A DNA stretch of 11,059 nt from an uncultured Clostridia bacterium. Its GTDB lineage: Bacteria > Bacillota > Clostridia > UBA1381 > UMGS1253. This document shows positions 1 to 6,328 of this stretch, in pieces. The position numbers were made by a program, and so were the translations under genes. The notes below the pieces were generated by a model that searched no databases, was not told the origin of the DNA, and saw only the letters and a list, made by a program, of their open reading frames with translations. The stretch is taken from contig CAKSHP010000041.1 in assembly GCA_934457145.1 (NCBI GenBank), positions 1 through 11,059 on the forward strand, written 5' to 3'. Within the stretch, counting starts at the first letter, position 1. Each line of letters starts with the position of its first letter.

Positions 1-5
1 AGCTC

Positions 6-34
6 TTGACTTTCATTTTTGTTTAAATTATATT
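6..34 (+). promoter_or_regulatory. Putative sigma-A promoter in IS end, reading inward
   Basis: TTGACT (6-11), a 17-bp spacer and TATATT (29-34) form a near-consensus promoter directed rightwards out of the insertion sequence. Transcription would cross the IS terminus and enter the 3' end of the araC-type gene in antisense orientation. Outward promoters in IS ends are well known. Activity here is predicted from sequence only. Confidence 0.5.
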
Positions 35-99
35 GTGTGTATCAATCGAGGATAGCTGGTTCTGGCAAACCTCACATCTCAAATTACCATAGAAGGATA

Positions 100-125
100 A
101 TTTACAGAAAAAATTTCACACTCTC
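100..125 (-). repeat. IS256-type terminal inverted repeat
   Basis: This 26-bp terminal repeat, read on the minus strand, begins GAGAGTGTGAAA and ends CTGTAAAT. It pairs with the repeat at 9132-9157 at 20 of 26 positions. The six differences are one base at position 5 and five within the central A/T tract (positions 13-17). Confidence 0.75.
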
Positions 126-150
126 GATTGCAATGGATGGACACATAGAA

Positions 151-1104
151 TCATGAATTCATATAAGTGTTGAGTACATCCAAAGCTTCTTCTCTGTTAA
201 ATTTGCGATATTCTATTTTCACATCATCACCGAGATCTCCAAGTATCTTCTTTCTGTATTCTGAAGGCGATTGGGAAAACCATCGAGTAAAATGTCTAAA
301 TAGGTGAGCACGGTTTACGAAGCCGGTGTCTGAGGCGATTTGTTCCACACTTTTATTTGTGTTGGCTAGAAGGCGCTCGGCTTCCGAACATCGGGCGATA
401 GAGACCAGCTCTGAAAATGTGATGCCTATATTGTTTTTTATGTATTTCGAAAGATAAGGAACGCTGAGGAATTCTTCTTCCGCGATGTCCTGCAATGTCA
501 GTTTGTTATTGAAATACAACTCTACATAATCTGCGATACGATAAACGCGGTAAAATTCGTTTTCGTTTCGCCCGTCGTATTTCCTTCTCACGATATTGTA
601 ATTTCCAGATTCCAGCTTCACATAAGCATAGTCATGGAATTGTTCAAACAACAGATCTATCATTTGATTGGCAAGTCTGTCCAGCTCTATTGCCGAAGCC
701 TCGTTTTTGTTGTATTCGGTATGGACTTTTGCCATCAGAAAACGCAATAGTTTTATCTCAGGAAGGAGAATGCTTTTGTCATCATTACTGTGGGCGGTAA
801 AATATCCGAGCTGCAGATTTTTGTGGTGTTCCAGATATTTGCTCTTATCAAGATGGATCATCAACAGCAGACTGTCATTACTGTCGGATACGATTTTATG
901 AGGATCGGTGCTGTTCATTATATGTATCTCATCCTTTTTCAGGTGATATTTTACGGCCGAATCGTATATTGTGATAGCGCCGCATAAAACGCATATGAAT
1001 TCTATATAAGTCTCGTGTGAATGGAAAGGATAGTAATCTATCGCCTCTATGCTTGACCGTATTCCGGCAGCCGTCTTAAACCCCAGTTTTTCGTTGAACT
1101 TCAT
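151..1104 (-). CDS. AraC-family transcriptional regulator with N-terminal cupin sensor
   Basis: This 317-residue protein has the usual AraC/XylS size and order. An N-terminal cupin-like ligand domain (about residues 20-100) contains FHSHETYIEF with H28 and H30. A charged linker follows, then two C-terminal helix-turn-helix units: residues 202-223 (TLQDIAEEEFLSVPYLSKYI) and 252-275 (SVEQIASDTGF, then LFRHF), ending in the family's SPSEYRKK (279-286). The ATG at 1104 is preceded by AGGAG (complement of 1115-1119), ten bases away. It diverges from the peptidase-transporter operon and very likely controls it, sensing the imported compound or a product. Its promoter (-35 TTAACA, -10 TATAAT) overlaps paired direct repeats, which suggests autoregulation. 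The stop lies 25 bp from an IS256-type terminus. Ligand unknown. Confidence 0.93.
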   Translation of the reverse strand: MKFNEKLGFKTAAGIRSSIEAIDYYPFHSHETYIEFICVLCGAITIYDSAVKYHLKKDEIHIMNSTDPHKIVSDSNDSLLLMIHLDKSKYLEHHKNLQLGYFTAHSNDDKSILLPEIKLLRFLMAKVHTEYNKNEASAIELDRLANQMIDLLFEQFHDYAYVKLESGNYNIVRRKYDGRNENEFYRVYRIADYVELYFNNKLTLQDIAEEEFLSVPYLSKYIKNNIGITFSELVSIARCSEAERLLANTNKSVEQIASDTGFVNRAHLFRHFTRWFSQSPSEYRKKILGDLGDDVKIEYRKFNREEALDVLNTYMNS

Positions 1105-1130
1105 TTTATATACGCTCCTAAATATATATA

Positions 1131-1168
1131 TACATTATTTAGATTAATATTATACATCATTTAGATTA
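1131..1168 (+). promoter_or_regulatory. Paired 16-bp direct repeats, candidate AraC-type operator
   Basis: TACATTATTTAGATTA (1131-1146) and TACATCATTTAGATTA (1153-1168) differ at one base and start 22 bp apart, about two helical turns. AraC-family regulators typically bind tandem asymmetric half-sites about 21 bp apart. The repeats cover the -10 box of the divergent regulator promoter and end about eight bases before the operon's expected -35 region. This geometry fits activation of the operon together with repression of the regulator. Function is inferred. Confidence 0.7.
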
Positions 1169-1177
1169 TATTGTTAA
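1149..1177 (-). promoter_or_regulatory. Putative promoter of the AraC-type regulator
   Basis: On the minus strand, TTAACA (complement of 1172-1177) is followed by a 17-bp spacer and a perfect TATAAT (complement of 1149-1154). The predicted start of transcription is near 1142, giving a leader of about 38 nt to the ATG at 1104. The -10 box lies between and partly within the paired operator-like repeats. Confidence 0.6.
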
Positions 1178-1199
1178 GCCCTTTTTCTTTTTTTGTCAA

Positions 1200-1205
1200 T
1201 ATAAT
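1200..1205 (+). promoter_or_regulatory. Putative -10 box of the catabolic operon promoter
   Basis: A perfect TATAAT lies 68 bp before the first gene of the operon. The region 17 bp upstream (about 1177-1182) does not resemble TTGACA. A good -10 with a poor -35 is typical of activator-dependent promoters, and the direct repeats at 1131-1168 lie just upstream. TTGTCA at 1193-1198 has no well-spaced -10 partner. Confidence 0.45.
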
Positions 1206-1272
1206 GTAACTATCAAAGCATATACAAATAATTTTGAAAATTCTCGTTTTATCGACTGCAAAGGAGGGACAT

Positions 1273-2754
1273 ATGAAAAGCGGCTTAGTTGGCTCAGATC
1301 ATATAGATTTAGATCTTTTCCCGGAGGCGGAAGAAATTTTTGGCTGGATTGAAGAACTTTCAAAGCTTCCGCATAGAAGGACAGGTACGCCCGAAGGAGA
1401 AAGATCGGCAGAGTATATAGCGGAGAAATTTAGATCGTTCGGTCTTGAGGATGTAAGGATAGAAAAATATCCGGCTCTTTATTTCGAACCCGTTAAATAT
1501 TCGTTAAAGATAAATGGTGATGATTTCCCGTGCTTTTTTATAAACGGCACACTGAGGAAGGCGGAAAGCGGAACATTTGAAACGGACGAAAGCGAAACGG
1601 ACAGAGAGCTCATATATCTGGGAGAAGGACGTAAAGAAGATTTCGAAGGAATCAATGTAAAAGGAAAGATCGTTATCTGTGATTGTCCATGGTTTGATAT
1701 GGACGAAAAAGCATATGCGACAGAATGGTGTAAGGAAGGGGCTTTTGTTTATGATCCGGACGCTGAAAACAGAGAGGAGGTGTGGAAAACAGATTCATAT
1801 AGTCCGAATGCATGGCCATACAATTATATATATGCGTGTAACGGAGGCGCTGCCGGATTCATAGGGGTGCTTGTAAGTTATTTTGATGACGGTATCAACT
1901 GGAACGAAGATTACAGTGAGATCCTTATGAAATACGGATATGACTATATGGAACTTCCGGGGCTTTGGGTAGGAAAGACATGCGGTGAAAAGATAAAGAA
2001 ATTGCTGTCGGACAGCGAAGCTCCCGTTAAAGCCAGCATAGAATACAAATGCATATATGAAACAAGGTCTTCGAATAATATCGTTGGAACATTGCCGGGC
2101 AAGTCGAAAGAGGTCATATTGATCCATTCGCATCACGATGCGGTGTTCAGAGGCGCAGTGCAGGATGCTTCGGGAATGTCGGAGGTTTTGGCGCTGGCGA
2201 AATATTTTTCCCGAATACCGTTTGAGAAAAGAGAAAAGACATTGATGTTTGCCGGACTCGACGGGCATTATACGGATTACGGAGGACATCAGGGTTTTTT
2301 AAGGCAGCGTGCAAAAGAGGGTGTGGACATAATACTTGACGTTGTGATCGAACACATAGGAAAGGAAGTTGCGATACGAGAAGACAATAAGCCGCTCCTT
2401 ACAGGAGAGGTCGAATTGCGATTATTGTATGTTTCCGGAGGAAAAAAGCTGGAAAAAATAGCAAAAGAGCAGATCGTTAAAAGCGATCTGAGACGCACCA
2501 TCATGCTTCCGGTCAAACCTTTCGACGATGATGATGAGGCGCTGTATGAATTCCAGCAGGATGAAGTTATTTCAGACGCATTCTGGTCACATAAAAGCGG
2601 ATGCAAGATCATCAGTATATTGAGCCCTCAGTTATATCTGTTCCATCCGATGGATACGGTGGAGATGGTGCCGAAAGATGAACTTGAAAAGGTCGGTATT
2701 GCTTTTGCCGAGATAGTTACGAAAGCTGCGGGGATAAAAGCGGACGATTTATAA
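1273..2754 (+). CDS. M28-family metallopeptidase homologue with PA insert, variant active site
   Basis: The 493-residue protein is read from ATG 1273, which has AAGGAGG (1261-1267) five bases upstream. A TTG at 1234 would add 13 residues but lacks such a site. No signal peptide is seen, so it is probably cytoplasmic. It has an N-terminal aminopeptidase half, a protease-associated (PA)-like insert (about 112-245) and the M28 catalytic fold (about 270-485). Aligned by eye to M28 enzymes, it keeps H287 and D289 (HSHHDA), D298 (QDASG), an acidic residue at E360 (IEHIG) and H458 (FHPMDT). The usual Glu-Glu pair (catalytic base plus zinc ligand) is replaced by G331-H332 in GLDGHYTDYGG. It may therefore be a non-peptidase amidohydrolase or have altered metal binding. 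It is the first gene of the operon with the symporter. Family assignment is strong; substrate unknown. Confidence 0.85.
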   Translation: MKSGLVGSDHIDLDLFPEAEEIFGWIEELSKLPHRRTGTPEGERSAEYIAEKFRSFGLEDVRIEKYPALYFEPVKYSLKINGDDFPCFFINGTLRKAESGTFETDESETDRELIYLGEGRKEDFEGINVKGKIVICDCPWFDMDEKAYATEWCKEGAFVYDPDAENREEVWKTDSYSPNAWPYNYIYACNGGAAGFIGVLVSYFDDGINWNEDYSEILMKYGYDYMELPGLWVGKTCGEKIKKLLSDSEAPVKASIEYKCIYETRSSNNIVGTLPGKSKEVILIHSHHDAVFRGAVQDASGMSEVLALAKYFSRIPFEKREKTLMFAGLDGHYTDYGGHQGFLRQRAKEGVDIILDVVIEHIGKEVAIREDNKPLLTGEVELRLLYVSGGKKLEKIAKEQIVKSDLRRTIMLPVKPFDDDDEALYEFQQDEVISDAFWSHKSGCKIISILSPQLYLFHPMDTVEMVPKDELEKVGIAFAEIVTKAAGIKADDL

Positions 2755-2795
2755 AAATTGAAAATAATCGAGATCACTTAAAAAGGAGGAAAACA

Positions 2796-4217
2796 ATGGA
2801 TATCAAAAAACAAAAGGCAATCGGTATACAGTACAGTATTGGACAGATTTCCACTCTTGTACTTGAGTTAATGGCTGCGTATGCACTGTTTTATATGACG
2901 ACGGTCAGACTGGTAGATCCGGGGATCGCATCGACGATAATTGCGATCGCAAGCGTGGTAGCTGCTATCTCGGGCATATATGCCGGATATGCGGCTGACA
3001 GATCGAAGCTGGGCAAAGGATCGATAGCGTTCCGCTGTCTGATACCTACCCTTATATGTTTCGTGTTGTTCTTTGCGCCAGTTGATTTTTCAGGAACAGG
3101 GTCAGTTATTTATACGGCGGCATTAGTACTTATGTTTTATATATTTTACTATTGCTTCCTGACAACTTTTGATGCGCTGGGCGGAGATCTTGTAAGCGAT
3201 TATAACGTAAGGACGTTTATGAGAACGGCTTGCATGGTAGGCATATATATAGGCGTGATATTTGCCAACACGCTCTCTACGTACATAAGAACGTGGCTTA
3301 TGCAGAGCGGGCTTAGCGAAAATATGAGCTGGTTTGTTATGGCCATTATTCTGGCTACCGTTTCGGGTCTTGCCGGGTTGTTCACATGGAACGCTACGAG
3401 AAAGGCAAAGGCTAATGTTCAGAACATTGAAGAGAAGAATGCTGAAGAAAAGATTGCAGAGACGCAGCAGAAGAGCAATATCATAAGGTCTTACATTGAA
3501 ACTCTTAAATTAAAGCCGGTTGCAGTTCTGGTGGTTTGGGCGATAATATATTATATAGCGTGCATGCTGCTGTCACCGATCATGCTGTACTTTGGTATAT
3601 ACGTATTGGGTCTTAGTGAAAATGCAGCAGCCACATTATATACGGTATCAGTAATAGCGACCATAGTGGTTACACCGTTTATAACGGTCATAGCCTCCAA
3701 GGTCGGAAAAAAGGCATGTCTGACAGGCGCTTCGCTGATATATCTGCTGTTTGTCATATATGTCATGATAAAGACGCCTTCGGGCTTTGTAGACGGAGTT
3801 ATATTTGCATCAATATACAGCATGGTAAATGTTGCAGCGCAGAGCTGTAGCTATTCGATGCTTTACGACACAAATGAGCTTGCTGAGTTCAAGACAGGTA
3901 AGCCGAAATCAACAGAAACAATGGGTCTGTTAAAATGCGGTATGGCTATCGGCGTTGGTCTGGGATCATATTTGCTCGGAAAGATACTTGAGATCGGACA
4001 GTTTAACGGAGCGGTTCTTGGACAGTCACAACATACGATAGACTGGATAATGTACGGCGTAACATGGATCCCTGCAGCAATCCTTATCATAAGTGCAGCT
4101 GTGGTAGCTATCGGATACAAGATCAACGCAAAGAACCATGATGCCCTGGTAGAAGCACTTGAGGCGAAAAAGGTAGGAAAAGAATATTCCACGGAAGGCT
4201 TTAAGGAACTGCTTTAG
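2796..4217 (+). CDS. GPH/MFS_2-type cation symporter
   Basis: This 473-residue membrane protein shows about twelve hydrophobic segments in two halves. A charged central loop (about 200-235, rich in Lys, Glu and Gln) separates them. Family marks of glycoside-pentoside-hexuronide:cation symporters (MelB-like, MFS_2) are DRSKLGKG after the second segment (68-75), GDLVSDYNVRTFMRT (130-144), and YDTNELAEFKTGKPKST (357-373), which matches the family's Asp...Glu-x-x-Thr-Gly-Lys loop. AAGGAGG lies just before ATG 2796. It follows the first peptidase by 41 bp and precedes the second by 33 bp, so they are probably co-transcribed. GPH proteins usually import glycosides or uronides with Na+ or H+. Here all linked enzymes look like amide or peptide hydrolases, so the cargo may be an amide-containing conjugate rather than a plain sugar. 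That is inference. Confidence 0.88.
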   Translation: MDIKKQKAIGIQYSIGQISTLVLELMAAYALFYMTTVRLVDPGIASTIIAIASVVAAISGIYAGYAADRSKLGKGSIAFRCLIPTLICFVLFFAPVDFSGTGSVIYTAALVLMFYIFYYCFLTTFDALGGDLVSDYNVRTFMRTACMVGIYIGVIFANTLSTYIRTWLMQSGLSENMSWFVMAIILATVSGLAGLFTWNATRKAKANVQNIEEKNAEEKIAETQQKSNIIRSYIETLKLKPVAVLVVWAIIYYIACMLLSPIMLYFGIYVLGLSENAAATLYTVSVIATIVVTPFITVIASKVGKKACLTGASLIYLLFVIYVMIKTPSGFVDGVIFASIYSMVNVAAQSCSYSMLYDTNELAEFKTGKPKSTETMGLLKCGMAIGVGLGSYLLGKILEIGQFNGAVLGQSQHTIDWIMYGVTWIPAAILIISAAVVAIGYKINAKNHDALVEALEAKKVGKEYSTEGFKELL

Positions 4218-4250
4218 AATGTCCATAAGAGGAGAAGGGAGGACAGTGAA

Positions 4251-6287
4251 ATGAAGATACCTGAAATACAGAAGCTGATAGATACCTACAGAGCTGTTGA
4301 TAACAGCGCCTTTGAGAAGAGGGTCTCCGAAGAATACGTGAAGATAGGGGACAATCCTTTATATGGATTTAAATACGCAGGCAGCAATGCTGAGAAGGCC
4401 GGAGGAGATTACATCTATAACGAACTGGAAAAAATAGGCGTGGATAAAGTAGAAAGAATACCTGTCTCCAGCGGAATGTTCCAGTTTAACGACGCAACCA
4501 TCACAGTGGTCGAAGGCTCAGGGTCAGGGGCGATATATAAACCCGGACCGTATATATCGCCCGGGACTTCACCCGATGGGATCACTGCGGAGCTTCTGGA
4601 TCTCGGCGGCGGCATGCTGGAAGACTTTGAAAGCAATGATGTAAGAGGGAAGATAGTGATAATCGACGGAGCTCACGACGTTGGCGGTTCGGATCACATC
4701 CCGCCTATCATGAATGCCGATGAGCGTGGAGCAGCTGCGGTGATAATATATCAAAAGCAGGGAGCGTACGATGAAAATACGGTCAGGACACAGCCGACGA
4801 ATGAGATCCCCGGTATCCCGGTGGTCGGAATGTGTTTAAAAGATGTTGCTGAATTGCAGGCCATGCTGAAAAACGGTAAAGTTGTTCTGAATCTCCGCAT
4901 AGATTCGACGTTAAAGGAAAAAGATGCCGAGTCATATACGATAATAGGAGAAATAACGGGATCGATACCTGATGAAAGGGTCATCATTTCAGGACATCTC
5001 GATCATTATTTCAGGTGTATGCAGGACGATATCTCGGCGGTGGTAACGAACCTGAGCATTGCCAAAGCGATGGTAGATTCGGGATACAGACCTAGGAGAA
5101 CTATAAACTTCATGTTCGTATCCAGCCATGAGACCGGTTCGTTTTTCTCATTGACACCATATATACACGGCTCATATCAGGTGATGGCCGATGTCAAAGG
5201 CGACTGGGAAGGAAAAGTAGTTGCCGCTATAAATTTTGAGTATACGGCTCTCAGACTAAAAAAACTCAGAGCTTTCGGAAGTTATGAGCTTTGCGGAGCG
5301 TACAGCGGGTTCCTGGAGTATATGCCGGACGATGTGCCGTGTTACAATGAGATCGATCCGGAGCTCGGAACGAAGGATGAGTACTACCTGATGGCATGGG
5401 CGGATTCCGTGTCATATATAAACAGAGGTATACCTGTTTTGATGAATGATTCCATCACAGAACAGTTTACAGAAGAAGGTTCCTTATATTCGGGAAGAGA
5501 TCATTCGACGTCTGATAATCCGGAGATATACGATTATGAGGTGCTTTCGGAAAACGTAAAATGGTATGGTTCTCTTGCGATATATCTTGCCGAAACGGCT
5601 TTGCCAGAATATGATTTTACGCAGCGTACTGAGATCTTGAAGCTGTCCTATGACGAAAAGAGTGTACTTGAGCGCTTTGATATAAGATATGACGAATATG
5701 AAAATGTTGTGCACGGTATCGGTGTTTTGAGCGCAGAGATATCGCAATCTGTTGTGGCGTATAATGAAAGCGGCAGCGAATATAATGTGGGCAGCATATC
5801 CAGATCGCTGATGGATATAATGATGAGATATAGTCGCATTACCGATTGGATTAATGGATATATGTTTTTGCAGGTGCCGCATAAAAAATACTGTGGCAGC
5901 ATCGGGATGCTTTCGAAAGCCGTTTCAGAGATCAGGAACGGGGAAGCGGAGAAAGCACTATATGAAACGCTTGCAATGACAGATATGGGGCATGTGACTG
6001 CATATCACGGAGAATATCCATCGCGCAGAATGGAAGAAATTAATAAGGTCGAAGAAACGAAAGACTGGAGAAGAGACAGGGAAACCAGCGTATTGTTCCT
6101 GATAGAGCCTATAATGAGGCTGAAAGAACACATCAGGAGCGGCGATATGGACTATTTTGATGTTGTAGCTATGCTGAAGAAGACGATAGAAAGCGAGCAG
6201 AAGGAACTGAGACAGATGATCGAGATGGAAACGAGATTGCTGGGAGAGATGGCTGAGGCCATGAGGTCTTGCCTTAGGGCGTTTTGA
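4251..6287 (+). CDS. M28-family metallopeptidase homologue with PA domain and long C-terminal helical extension
   Basis: The 678-residue protein starts at ATG 4251, with GGGAGGA (4237-4243) seven bases upstream. No signal peptide is visible. A PA-like domain spans about 95-215 (GKIVIIDG at 133-140, GAAAVIIY, IPGIPVVG). The M28 fold follows, with metal ligands visible by eye: H249 and D251 (SGHLDHYF), D259/D260 (QDDIS), E294 (SSHETG), E330 (INFEYTA) and H418 (RDHSTSDN). The catalytic-base Glu that normally precedes the ligand Glu is H293. After about residue 450 comes a ~225-residue extension. It is rich in predicted helix, ends in a highly charged probable coiled coil (about 600-670), and does not resemble the core. 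A helical C-terminal dimerisation domain, as in the transferrin receptor/GCPII branch of M28, is one possibility I cannot verify. It lies between the symporter and amidohydrolase genes; substrate unknown. Confidence 0.85.
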   Translation: MKIPEIQKLIDTYRAVDNSAFEKRVSEEYVKIGDNPLYGFKYAGSNAEKAGGDYIYNELEKIGVDKVERIPVSSGMFQFNDATITVVEGSGSGAIYKPGPYISPGTSPDGITAELLDLGGGMLEDFESNDVRGKIVIIDGAHDVGGSDHIPPIMNADERGAAAVIIYQKQGAYDENTVRTQPTNEIPGIPVVGMCLKDVAELQAMLKNGKVVLNLRIDSTLKEKDAESYTIIGEITGSIPDERVIISGHLDHYFRCMQDDISAVVTNLSIAKAMVDSGYRPRRTINFMFVSSHETGSFFSLTPYIHGSYQVMADVKGDWEGKVVAAINFEYTALRLKKLRAFGSYELCGAYSGFLEYMPDDVPCYNEIDPELGTKDEYYLMAWADSVSYINRGIPVLMNDSITEQFTEEGSLYSGRDHSTSDNPEIYDYEVLSENVKWYGSLAIYLAETALPEYDFTQRTEILKLSYDEKSVLERFDIRYDEYENVVHGIGVLSAEISQSVVAYNESGSEYNVGSISRSLMDIMMRYSRITDWINGYMFLQVPHKKYCGSIGMLSKAVSEIRNGEAEKALYETLAMTDMGHVTAYHGEYPSRRMEEINKVEETKDWRRDRETSVLFLIEPIMRLKEHIRSGDMDYFDVVAMLKKTIESEQKELRQMIEMETRLLGEMAEAMRSCLRAF

Positions 6288-6328
6288 TCATTGAATTTCA
6301 TTTTATATCATCAAGAGGAAGAAAAGTT

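Larger units (their letters stand above)
1..125 (+). mobile_element. IS256-family element, terminal fragment (probable right end)
   Basis: Positions 100-125, read on the minus strand, match the terminal repeat at 9132-9157 at 20 of 26 positions, including the outer GAGA and the inner CTGTAAAT. Just inside, TTACCATAGAAGGAT (84-98) is the exact reverse complement of the motif at 9170-9184. The element end is therefore at 125, with its body running left out of the window. I call it the right end because the left-end copy near 9200 has an AGGAGG and transposase start that are missing here. This implies a transposase on the plus strand further left. No convincing coding sequence is visible in 1-99. 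The terminus lies 25 bp from the araC-type stop codon. Element identity is firm; which end it is remains inference. Confidence 0.75.

Noticed and set aside
1..19. Minus-strand ATG (MKVKS...) at the left edge as a transposase start
   Set aside because: No ribosome binding site, only six codons visible, and the hairpin-plus-AGGAGG leader seen at the other IS copy is absent.
1234..1272. TTG start adding 13 residues to the first M28 protein
   Set aside because: No ribosome site precedes it, while AAGGAGG sits five bases before ATG 1273; the -10 box at 1200 also leaves a normal leader for 1273.
1795..2289. 164-codon minus-strand frame
   Set aside because: It lies fully opposite the first M28 gene, has no recognisable family features, and reads as a shadow of a well-supported gene.
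5484..5882. 132-codon minus-strand frame
   Set aside because: Antisense shadow of the second M28 gene; composition (many His, Ile, Arg) is not protein-like and no ribosome site is evident.
6284..6328. TTG start overlapping the previous stop for the amidohydrolase
   Set aside because: The added 15 residues are atypical for the family; ATG 6329 begins the usual beta-sandwich and has AGAGG upstream.
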